From Phoronis australis (Eukaryota > Phoronida > Phoronidae), in contig NMRA01000460.1 in assembly GCA_002633005.1 (NCBI GenBank), positions 58,672 through 112,738 of the forward strand: a DNA stretch of 54,067 bases, in the 5' to 3' direction. Position 1 is the stretch's first letter. Each line of letters starts with the position of its first letter. The notes under the pieces are model-generated. The model was not told the DNA's origin, ran no database searches, and saw only the letters and a list, made by a program, of their open reading frames with translations. Made by a program: the position numbers and the translations under genes. Shown in pieces: positions 33,701-45,700 of the stretch.

Positions 33701-36700
33701 AAAGGCATCAGTGGTCATGTAATAAAACAAAGTTAGACCCAATCCCTCAGTGATATGGACCTTGGGAGACCAATATTGGTCACGAGTAATACTTGTCTCA
33801 CTCGGGCATATGACTTAATATCTACCTCAAGATAAGTGTATATCTCCGCCAAGATCTGTCTATATCTCCCTCAGGGTAAGTCTTTAATTTGTAAATACTC
33901 TGTAGCATTCAGCAACTAGTGCACACAGTTTGAGGTAATTCTTCTGTTAAGTCGTACAAAATTATACAATTTTTCAGAGACATGGGGTGACAGAGAAAAA
34001 ATGCACACAATGTATTATACCAATAAACCATCACCAAAACTTGAAGTTGAACAAACTTTTAATATATAGGCAAGATGTCATACAGCAAAAATTTTCAGAT
34101 CTATATAGTAATGCGTGTTCATGTTAAGACTAAACAATGACAACACGTTTGTACTAAACAAAATCACAATATTTAAAAAATAAATGAAAAAATGCAAAAT
34201 TTCGTGTATGCCTGAAAGCTATATTACCACAGCCCAGGAGAGTGTGTATTTAAGTAATGTATTCCACAAGTCACAGTGAAATGTCTATTTATGTACTGAT
34301 CACCTAAAGGCAACAAACAAATGCAACAGCAGCAGTTCTTTCTGACATTAATACACTTACATTTTGAGCAGTTACAGAGTTCACGATTATCCACCAAATA
34401 CTAAAAATATGATTGACGTAAATGGATTAAGCATAAGTGAATAACATATTTCAAGTTCCTTTCCTCACTCAAAAGCATAGTTATTCATGACAGCATCACA
34501 CACCACTGTAGTTCAGGCTAAAAATCTGACTACGGTAATAAAAAACCTGATTGCTGGTTGGTCAAAAAATCATAGGTGGATAACACGATAGCTAAAATTA
34601 CATAGACTAAATGACTATATTTAACTACAGAGCATGTACCAGGAATGTATAATTCTACATAAAAATTAATAAAAAATTAGTAAATACACCACAGTTAATC
34701 AATCAACATGATCCAAACCTACAACCAAATTACAAGCAAAGAAACTGTGGCTAGCCTCGATTCACTCTACCTGTTCAGCAGGATCACCAGACTAAGACAT
34801 CTGATTAGATAGCCACTACTGACTTCCAGGTTACAGACCAATCAATGTGTTATCCACTCTATCCCACTGACCTTGTAGAGTGAATTGAGAGAAACCAGTG
34901 AGAATGAGTAATTTAAGAACCCATCCCAATAAAATGACAATTGAATCCAAACGTTATCAGATCAAAATGGTTGGCCTATTGGTTGCCATGCACATCCTCA
35001 AAAACAAACGAGATATTTAGTTCCTATGCAACACTCTGAATACGGTAACGACTATTAGTAATTACCAAACTTGTATACAGCAAAAGTGAACACGAAAGAG
35101 TAACTATAAAAATAACAATGAGCATGAAGGAGTAATTTTTTTTATTTAGTACATGATCATTTAAAGGAACTAATTCTTTTACAGTTAGATGAATAGGAAC
35201 ATTGAAAGTACGAGAAGTTTTCAAAACTAATGGCTACCATATCCACATACGCTAAACTGACATTCCTATGCTCAAGAAATTACAGCAGCAGTAAAATTTA
35301 TACCAAATGTGTCAATCTGTTTATTTAGAAAAGTGGAAATTCAAAAAGCTATTAGTTTCAGAGGTTTGACCATTGCCCAGTAAAAGGCAACAGCTAATTC
35401 CCCATGTGTTCTCTTTGAGACCTTTTGTTTACTATTCAAAATGTCTTGTTTCATTCTTGATGGTGTAAAGACTCAAGCTCTATTGCTGGTTTCTCTATTC
35501 ATGCAGTTTATTTTGCCTCCGAGCCCAGCGCATCAGAAGACTCCTGGGGTCTTGATTGTAACCATAAGTTAATTTATGTATTCACAGATATAATGGCATG
35601 CAGCTGCTGTAACCTAATATTCACCAATAGGGGGAACTGGCTAACTGCACGGAATCAAATATGTGTACAATACACCAGTTTTTGCAGCAGCAGGTCTTAG
35701 GATTTTGCCTTATGGTGGTTTTGCTGGTGGTGGTCCCGTTTTGCGTTGACATTTTTTTCTGGTCATGACCTATGAGAGCCGGATTAAACCCCTTAACCTC
35801 CCATAGACCTGCCACTGCCATGATTGTACATGAGACTGCATCTGGTTGAACACATGATAAGCTATGTTTGTCGACCTTGATAGAAAACAACAGGTGGTGA
35901 TCACACGACCTGACAACATCAACAACTTGAAGTTTCTCCATAGCTATAATGTTAAGAAGGAAGACACCTAATTTCCTCAACACCAACATATAACACTCTA
36001 ATTCTGCAACACTAAATTGAAATGTTCAAAAGAACTACTGGGTAATGCATGAGGACAGCTATCGGTCAACATTTTCACCGTAACAAGTTGCTCTCAACTT
36101 TCATCATGTATTACAATTCCAGACTTTAAATCAAGTGCTAGGTGAGATAAATCTTCTTCAGTGAACTCATAACGGCCATCTAAAAAATACTTTTTAAATG
36201 CCTTGGCAAAGTATTTGTCTTTCTCAAAAACATGGGCCCAGAAGTGGTGGTCTTCATCTTCAGTGTTTTCTTGGGCGAGGACTTGAGCCATGTTATCCCC
36301 GTCAAATACATGTGGCCCCGGGCAACCATAATGATCTACTGAAGCGTGATGTGGCACGGTTGCCTTTCCGTTAGCTTCTCTACGAAGGTTCTTGTGAATT
36401 TCTTGGCAAACGTGACATGCAAAACCGTCAATGAAATTCATTTGGTCAAAATCATTTATTTGCCATTTCCGATTATCCATTTTTTTTCTCAAGTTCTTGT
36501 TTGTAACTCCAACCTGCTTGTGCTGAAGGAACTTGTCATACTTAGCATCATCCTTATCCAGATCTTCTAGATGCAAAGCTAGTTCTTTGAAAGTGCCAAA
36601 CTGGTTGGCAAAAACTACTGTGTTTGGATGGGGCAGCATATCCTGCGAAGAGAATAAATTACTCCTAAAAAGTGTGACATTAACTTTCTGTATTTCTTCA

Positions 36701-39700
36701 CATAAATGTATGAGATAGAATGACATACAGAAAGTGTTCGTACAGAAAGCGTTAACTTAAGCAACAAGATTATTCATACTGACAGACCTGGGATGTCGTA
36801 TGGGTGGGCCCAACTATAATCTTTGAATGAAAAACATTCAGGTAAAGCCAATTGGATAAAGGCATGGCATTTTCCCTCATCGAGACTGTAGGGTCTCCTG
36901 TCTCCCAGAGTCCACCAAAGGTATACAAAAATCATTTGTCTTGAGGTGATACAGGCAGCTAGTTACTTTCATGAAATTTCCCAGGAAATACCACCGAACT
37001 ACACCCCACGTCTTTTCACAATTTGTGTACTTTATAACTTTATGATATTTCGCTAACACTGCTGTTGACAAGAAGTAGATTAATTACAAGTGGCATGTTT
37101 TCTGTTAAACACACCATGTGTAAACAAAACTAATTGTGTTGTCTTTGGACAAAAAATTCTGTACAATAATTGTCCACTTATGTAGCACACTCGCCTCATT
37201 TCGCACACCCAAAATTGCTTTTAAAGGAGAATGCCACCTGATTTAATTAGTCTTTTTTACCGTCTTAATCAGTCTATATCCACATCGCCTCTTGTACAGT
37301 CCACCTCACCTTGTCAACCTGTGAGGAAGGTGAGAAATGACGCAGCAATGTCAGTGGTTCGTCTGTAGAGAGAAAACCGCTATATTGCGGTGCATCGTTC
37401 CCGCTTTTTGGAGCTACGAAGCTGCGAAGAAAGCGGACATATCATTTTTTCGACTTTCTCGCGAGCCCGAAATGCTTAGGAAGTGGCTCGCGGTAGTGAA
37501 GAATGAAAGGTACGCTGTTAATAGCAAGTATGAGGCCGTGAAACATCTCCGTGTCCGTGGACGGCATTTCGTCGACAGTGATTTCTCTGACATATAACGG
37601 CTTACCGTTGCCTGTGCATGTTCACGGCGCCTCTCTAGTATTTCTTAATCAGTGTATTCCGGTTCGAACTGATAGCCTGTGAAACCTAACGATACGACCC
37701 ATGAAGTCTTCATCACCTGAGCTCTTGACTAAGTCGGAATTGGCATGAAGCGAGTTGCCATATAGACGTTTATTATTCAGCACTCTGTTTCAAAATGAAT
37801 TATTCTCATCCTAACCAATGCTTATATAAAAATGAAACAAGGTCTGTCTCATTAGATACAATTTGTACAGTATTCGTGAGTGCAAATGTCGAGAAGCCAG
37901 CAATGAATAAACCACTGCGTTACCGGCTTTTGATGCCTGCAATAAAGGTAATTGACTGGGCACTGAGACCGTGTGAGTGCACGCTAATTCAGCGTTTGCT
38001 GACAGGAAGCTGTTGTGAAACAATTACTCGATTTTATATGCTATGGTCACATGTTAGGGGAATCTTTTTTAGAAATACAAATACATTATTCAAATCATTG
38101 TTACTGTACAACCTTTGCCCTGACAGTCTGAGGAATTGGTACCCGACGTCGCGGCCCCGACAAGTAAATAGATTTTCAGTTTTGTTGCTAATTCACATAA
38201 ATAATTACGCGCACATTATTTCTTTGGCTCACTATTATTAGTCTTTTGGTGACTGGAGGTTTAGTTTCCAACTCAAGCTGGTTTACGTTCGTGCCAGTCC
38301 TGGCGTCCGCGACGGGCCTGATTGGGTTCCGAGCCACTGGCCGGGATAACAAGCGTTTTTTGTGTTTAGAACTCAAAAAAATCACTAGTTTAAACAACAC
38401 AGATCTATGTATTCCTGTCTGTATTTCACTGAAGAATATTTCGAATTTATCTCCGAACAGACCCCAAACTCATGCTACGGACCTTGGTAAATTGGCCTGC
38501 TGAACTTTGAAGGTTACAGTGTGTCCAAATACCACTAAATCCGTAACAGCGAAATAAAACAACACGTTTTTATAAGAACTCGGTGTATTTTTAAGGGTTT
38601 TACATCGAAGTTTGATGATCTATTGGTGATGAATTCAAGCGTAAGCTGACACCAGTAACCCGTGTTGTGAACTGCTGAACAGACTGCGTGTGAAACCAAT
38701 GACGTCATTGGATAATTTCAACACCTCCGTCTGCCGTCAGGTAACGCAACTGAATGTGCCGTTGTCGAGTAGAACTACTCGATCTAAATTGATACAAAAT
38801 AGGTTGTTTTTTGGGTGGCATTCTCCTTTAAGTAAATATGCTTATGCGCGACGCCCCGTCCTGCGAGGTGAGTTTCCAGATTTTGGTGATCGGGAACTCA
38901 GGTTTCACCCGTATCGTTATCAATTTGACAGTGATTGAAGAGGAGAGAGTTGGTGAACCAATGTTAATATAGTCCAGCGCACTCATTGTCTGCATTGATC
39001 TGATAAGGTCACACAATCCAGCAATTATGTTTTACACAGTGTGCCTGACACAAACTGATATTTAAAAAATACTATTTGCAAACAACTTTCAACAAATGAT
39101 GTGACGAATATTTTTTTATGAAATACTACCACCAAAAAAAATTCAAAGGGAGAAAAAGGGTTGACTTTTAGAGAAAGTAGATTTAAGTTTCACCTGCCGA
39201 TTCCTTTTTGCGACTGTTAGCTTTGACCCACTTAACCACAGCAATTTGCACTAAAACAATAGGCGTGTTAGCCAAATTTCTCCTAGTGTGATTCTAGATC
39301 AGGTTGTGATATTCAAGGAATGGTACATAACGAAACAGACACTCTGAACAATATTTATTATTCGAAAATAACAATGAGTCCCAGAAATGAGGATTACTAT
39401 GTATGTACGTATTTATGCCCATGTGGCTATCTTCCAACCTGACTATCGTATATTCAGAATAATTTTTTCTTTGAAAAGAGCATAAGATTGGAAGTAAGTG
39501 CATGGGCCTAAATACAAGCATGTATGGTACAGGAACAAATTTAATAATAACAACAAAAATAACAAGAGCACCGCGGAGCGTTGAAATGGGCCCACGACAG
39601 CACCGCAAAAAGCACGCTTCTATGGGTGTTTTAGTATCATACAAATGGCCATTAGAAGGCACAAAATCCAAATTGAGAAGATGGTGCCGTTTCTGTAATA

Positions 39701-42700
39701 CACAACTATTTGCCAAATTTCATGAAAAAGCCAAGGAGCTCCTAAAACAAAACAACTGACACTATGGAGCACAGCTATACTGCGATTATTCTAACTCATC
39801 CTCATCTGTTGCCAAATTTCACAAAGACCATTCAAAGGGTTAAGGAGAAACAGGTGTAGACGCAAAAAAGCAAATTGCCCTAGGGGGTGCCAACACAGCC
39901 GAAACCATCTGAAAATTAACGTCAAAAGGGGTCTTTGCATCAGGGAGACAACCATCAATTTTCATAACGATCCTGAGTGGTTTGGCATATTGAGAGGCAT
40001 ACATCACAAATACGCAAAACTTTTTAAATACCTGCCAAGTGGCACAGAAAACATCAGGTCTGCCCGAAAATGGGAAGGCGTTGTTGTCTCCTTAATACCA
40101 GTGGCGGATTTAGAGGGAGGCAAAGGGGGCCATGACCCCCCTAAAATTCTCCCAAATTTCATTGGGCAGTTCGGAGGTGCAAAATCCTGGCTAATATGCT
40201 GCCCTAGCCCCCACTAACTCAAAAATCCTGGATCCGCCCCTGAATACAGACTTATTTGCCAAATTTCATCGAATAACATTAATGAAATCCGAAGATACAG
40301 ACTCAAATGTAAAAAAAACATTTTGCCACTAGGGGCACAGTGATACTTCAATCAGTTCGATAATAGTTATCATTTGTCGTCGGCTCCATAAGAAACATCT
40401 TTCAAATTTGACAAAGTTCCTTTGAAGGGTTTAAGGAGATTTGGCTACAGACGCAAATAAAACCAAATTGCCACTAGGAGGCGACAAAGTAGTCAGACCC
40501 GTCCAAAGTCAACATCAGTCGAGGCGTAAATTTTCCTTCTAAGGATCCTTTCTGCAGTATGGCAGATAGAAAGGCGATGCCAGAAAACGGATGCAAAAAT
40601 ATCAAAAATGGCCACCAGGTGGCATAGAAAACATAAGAAATCTGTCCAAAAATGGGAAGGTGTTGTCTCCTTAATAAAAACCTATTTGACGAATTTCATG
40701 AAAATACATTGATGAACTCTGAAGACACAAAGGCACAGTGGTATTCGGACCAGTTCGACACTCGTTATGGTTCGTCGTCGCCTCCAGAGCAATACATCTT
40801 TCAAATATCATTAAGTTCCTTCAAACAGTTAAGGAGATTCAGCTCTAAATGCAAAAAAATTCTCACTAGGGGGCGACACAGAAATCAGAACCATCCAACA
40901 GTCATCATCAGTTGTGGACTTCTCATCAGGATCACAATTTTCATAATGATCCTTTGAGCGGTATGGCAGATAGAGAGGTGGATGCCAGAAAACGGACACA
41001 AAAATAGCCACAACGTGGCATAGAATCTGTTGAAATGGTGTCATCGCCTTCTTATTAAAAACATATTTGCCAAGTTTCATGAAAATCCATCAAGGAACTC
41101 TTAAGAAACAGAGGCAAATGTAAAAAACTAAATTTGCCATTAGTAGACATAGCAGTATTCGGATCTGTCCGAAACTCGTCGTCATCCGTTGTGAACCTGC
41201 AACGGGTTTAGGAGATGCAGCAGCGGATGCCTTATGCCCAAACAGAGATGACGGCAATATGCACGCACCCACACGTGGGCACATAAAAACATCATTGCAT
41301 TCACATTTCAATACAATAACATCCTTGCATTTCTATGCCTTTTTAGGTCACGCTCATTCGGTACAAAATTCAGCATTTCCATACGACGTTATATGTATAC
41401 TTTATGTAGTAATGTACAAAATAACGTCACACGGAAATGGAGTCTTCGTATCGAATGAGCATGGTTTAAGTGGAGTTCTTATTGAATGTTGGAAAATTAA
41501 CAATTTGCTTATTTTCTATTACTGTGTGACATGAACATCAGTGCCTCATGCAGCACATCAAATGTAAACAACAGGTGTAACAGTAGATAAAATAACACGA
41601 AACAACAAACTAACTATGAACACTGGAGATCTGTTTCATGAAAATTGACCTGTGACTTGAGCCAGAAATTTCATCTTATGCTCCACACATATATTTCTGA
41701 CAAATATTCCAATTTCATTTCAGAAAAGTACGGAATCCTAAAGAATATACACACACTTTCATATTAATTAAAAATAATTTGCATGAAATATTGCTACAAA
41801 CTACGACGGGCTAAAAATTATACTACAAAAAATACACAATATAGAAAAAAGGAATTTTTGATTACCGGTACTCATTTGGTTTGGTTTAAATGTCAAATTA
41901 ACTCGTAAAATTTAAGGTACTTTTGCGAAAAATATCAGTATTGTACGTACCGTATGCAAAAACTAGGCACTTAAAGCCGAAATTCTTGCATTGTTTTGGA
42001 CACTGATGAATAAAAACTAAAAATGGAAGGTTTCAGCGAAATCCATCAATTCTTTTTCAAGAACTTGAGTTCAAGTTACGTTTGCTGAAGCCGAGAAAAA
42101 GCCGAAAATTTCTTAAGTTGTAAAAATCTCAAGGTTTTTGCTTAACTATTTGGTGAAAACTTGTTTATGGTTAATTCAACCTATATGTAATTATCTTGCT
42201 GTTTATTTCAACATTTAATAGCAGTGTCAACTGAATTTGCAGAGCGTAATTAAGTTAATTGTCACTAAAACATTTTGATGCAGTAAGTCGGGTTTCAAAC
42301 TACGCAAACTAGGTCAGAGGAGGAGTTAACGTAAGTAGGTCAACAGTGCATTGTGGTACACAACATATGATAACTGTGGGAATTTGAATCAATCAACAAA
42401 TCAACTACAAATTGGAGAATAGAAATCAATTATATGTGAACTCGAGATTGAGCAAAACATCAGACTGAATGAATTTCGGCGAGGGAGGAAAAACTCTCAG
42501 GATCAGAAGTTTTTGTCTTTCTTTCTGTGGGGCATCTTTCTATGCTATGTACACCTCGTTGACCCAATATTATGACAACTCTGTGAATGAAAGGTCTATG
42601 AATTGTGGGTACATATGGAACTGCATATGCCTGGTGGGAGATTTGATTTGAATGACAACTCTGTAGCCTTTGAACTTCGACAAAATTCCACGTGGATGAA

Positions 42701-45700
42701 GGTTGTGGTTTCACAAAATCTTTTTTCCTCCCTAAATGTTATATATTTTGTATTTGAAGTTCCCTGAGAATGAATGGAGGGTATTTTGCAAGACGTGGAA
42801 TATTGCAAAAACACCAATTTTTGAGAATAAAAAGACAACCTTAAGTTGCTCATCATGAAACAGACTGCTGTTAAAATTGATGAAAACAAAGTTTTATGTC
42901 CAGATGATTAAGCTGAAGTTTTGGAGACACATTAATATATTTACAGTAAATGGTTAAGTTCACCAATTTCTGATGAAACTCTTTCTTAATCTACACTGGT
43001 ATCAAAACGGTAGCAAAACGGCCTGCGCACCTCTATGTCTTTAGTATCATGCAATAAAATAAAAAATAAAATAAAATAAAACACATAATGAATATCATAA
43101 ATACACAGAACAAACAACGTACAATATGGTGTTACTGCATAGAACTTTTTTGTATACATGACAAGTTTATCCAACTCTTAGAGTTGGAATTTCAGCCCAC
43201 AGCACAGCAGTAAAACTTCAATGGCATTACAAGATCGAATACAGTAATGCGGCCAAGAAAAAGTTGTAAAAAGCAAGATACCGGCAAATAACATGAGAAA
43301 CTCCAATGGTGAGAAAATAAGGCCATGAAAGTGCTTGATGAATAATGCAGCATTGAGGGTAAACGGTGCCAGATTCAAGTTTCACTGTGTACTTCAGGAC
43401 TGCCATATTGCACTTACGAAATACGCACTCAACAAAATGGCAAAGTACACCTTCTCTGTTTGAAAATAAGATTCATGGAAGTTTATCAACCATGTTATAA
43501 GTTACAACACCATGAAGCAGCAGTTTAGACTGAAGTAGACGTAATATCCTTTCATATACAACTAAAAAAATCATACCATTTTATCATAACAGCTTATTTT
43601 TACCAATTCTTTCGAATGTTGCTTTAGTATTTCCTCAGTCATGGATTGGCTGATGTAAAAGAAGATTGAACTTCTCAAGTATAAACAACGTAACTCCCTA
43701 CTCTGCATTGTCCCAACACTAACAAAAAAGTAAACGCTAGTTGACTACGCATCTACAGTACAAGACAAAAGTAACCAGACAAAATACCATTTTCAGTTCC
43801 CGTCACTGGCTAATTCTGTTGATAGCAAAAAGGACTAGCAACAACAACTACAGCGGCAAAATCCTAATTAAAAACAATTGTTACCTTATTAACTAACCTG
43901 TTACTTCTTCTTCATTCTCAGTCATGAGAAGACATCTCTGAAGATGAATTTGGCTTCCGCACAGCTGCCATGGCTGGAAATTCTTGGCCATTATGTCTGA
44001 TTACTTTTGGCTTACATTCTACCTCACTTAGCAATTGTGACTGGGCTGCAGGGGTGGTATTCCAGAAGGGGAGGAAGTGAAAGACAGGGGCGAGGGTTGA
44101 ACTACACAAGTCAGGTGCTCAACATTAATTTGCTGCATCGACATCATTGAAGGTGAATATAACCATGTGAGTGGACTGACACTGGTTATAATTCTGTAAG
44201 CTCTGTTTGGCTGTTCTATTTGTTAACTAGCAGTTAACACTTGATTGAAATGACCTATGGGGTCAGGACACTGATTATGTAATTTTTACCACAGGATATT
44301 TGAGAACATTCTAGTTGGTTCTTCGCCAATTTCTAACCCCTTCTTGAAATTTACCCATTAACTCAGCTCATACATCTTTTCGTTAAACTGGACTGAAAAA
44401 GAACCATGCCGTGGACAGTTCTAGAGCTAGCATATGTTTGTAGAGTGATTGGGCAGATTACAGAAAGTTCCAGTAGGTAATTTTGAATTGGCAAAAAGTT
44501 CTAGAAAAATTGAAACTGACTACAAATACACAGACACACCTTACATTGCTTCAAAAATCCTTCAATAAAGTCCACGTTCAACATTCCTTTCAAAAATGTC
44601 TAGCCAACGATTATTTGGAAAATCCTTAAGAATCTTTGGTCTGGCCATCTCAAGGAGTTCAAAGTATGTGAAGTTCTTCCCCAAGCCCCTGTCATACAAA
44701 TGTCTAAACGCTTCTGCCACATACTTGTACCACAGCCATTCCTGTGCAAACCAGTCATCCTCATTTTGTTCTAAAGAGTCACCAGTTTCACCCAAAAAAG
44801 TTTTTGGCATTGGACAGCCATAATGATGCACCGGTGTTATTCTGACTGATTTCTTGTCCGTTGACATTTTTTGCTCTTTGTGGACTAGCTTACACAAGTG
44901 ACACGGGTACGTATTAAACAAGTTGTTTCCTGAGCCAAGTATTGACCATTCACGATGTGCCAGCTCAGACTTTAGCCTAGAATTTGTGACTCCAGTTGTC
45001 TTGAACTTAAGGTACTGATTGTAGAGACCATCGTCTGAGTTCAGTCTAAGCAAGTACGTAGCTAGCTCTTTGAATGTGCGAAACTCCTTAGCTGAGATTA
45101 CTGAGTGGGGGCTGGGGTAGTAGTCCTATAAAACAGGGAAAGTCAGTCTTATACTCCTGTTTCGTAATATTTGAACTGAATGAGCACCAGCAACAGAGAT
45201 GTGTTAGCAAAGCATCAAAGTAATTAGGCAAACAATAACCACAATATAATGATAGTTTCTATAAATTATTTCTAGGATGTGGAGTGCTAATAGGAATGTT
45301 TAGCATGACATCATTTTGACATCACCATGACGTTTTGGACCCAGTGTGACGGCATGCCAAACTGTGCCATCTACTGCCATGACACGACACTAAATATCTG
45401 GATAATTACACGGATTATCCTTTATTGAGAAATTGTGAAGTGGGAGGATAAAAACATATTTCAGACTTTTAAAGTCTTAATCCATCTGAAAATAGGAAGG
45501 TGTTCTCGTCTCCTGAATAGAATATATCTACCACATTTCATGGAAATTTGTTAAGAAACTCTGAAGATAAAGACAAACGTAAAAAAAATGCCACTAGGCG
45601 GCACAGAGATAGTCAGATCTATCCAAAACTTATCGACACCTGTTGTAAGCAATAGAACACCACTCGCTAAATTTCACACAGATCTTGAAAGGGGTTAAGG

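Larger units (their letters stand above)
30738..36093. other. Interval between terminal exons C and B
   Basis: No exon recognised. It holds the inverted-repeat element at 31731-32227, a repeat fragment at about 33245-33350 shared with 28.7 kb, a 22-bp triplicate at 33818-33883 and a small inverted-repeat pair (34757-34770 / 34876-34889). Confidence 0.45.
36643..44561. other. Interval between terminal exons B and A
   Basis: No fucosyltransferase coding sequence. It contains the TTAA-flanked transposon (37225-38827), the largest repeat array with CTCF-like cores (39556-41290), a nested MITE (40099-40242), a foldback hairpin (41352-41460) and an (A)nT-type microsatellite (43053-43081). Confidence 0.5.

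Noticed and set aside
35621-35989. 122-codon minus-strand ORF near terminal exon B
   Set aside because: No family resemblance, no splice signals that would link it to the fucosyltransferase frame, and it lies after the stop codon of exon B.
37795-38241. 148-codon plus-strand ORF inside the TTAA element
   Set aside because: No recognisable transposase motif, composition like non-coding DNA, and overlapping ORFs on the other strand; not reported as a gene.
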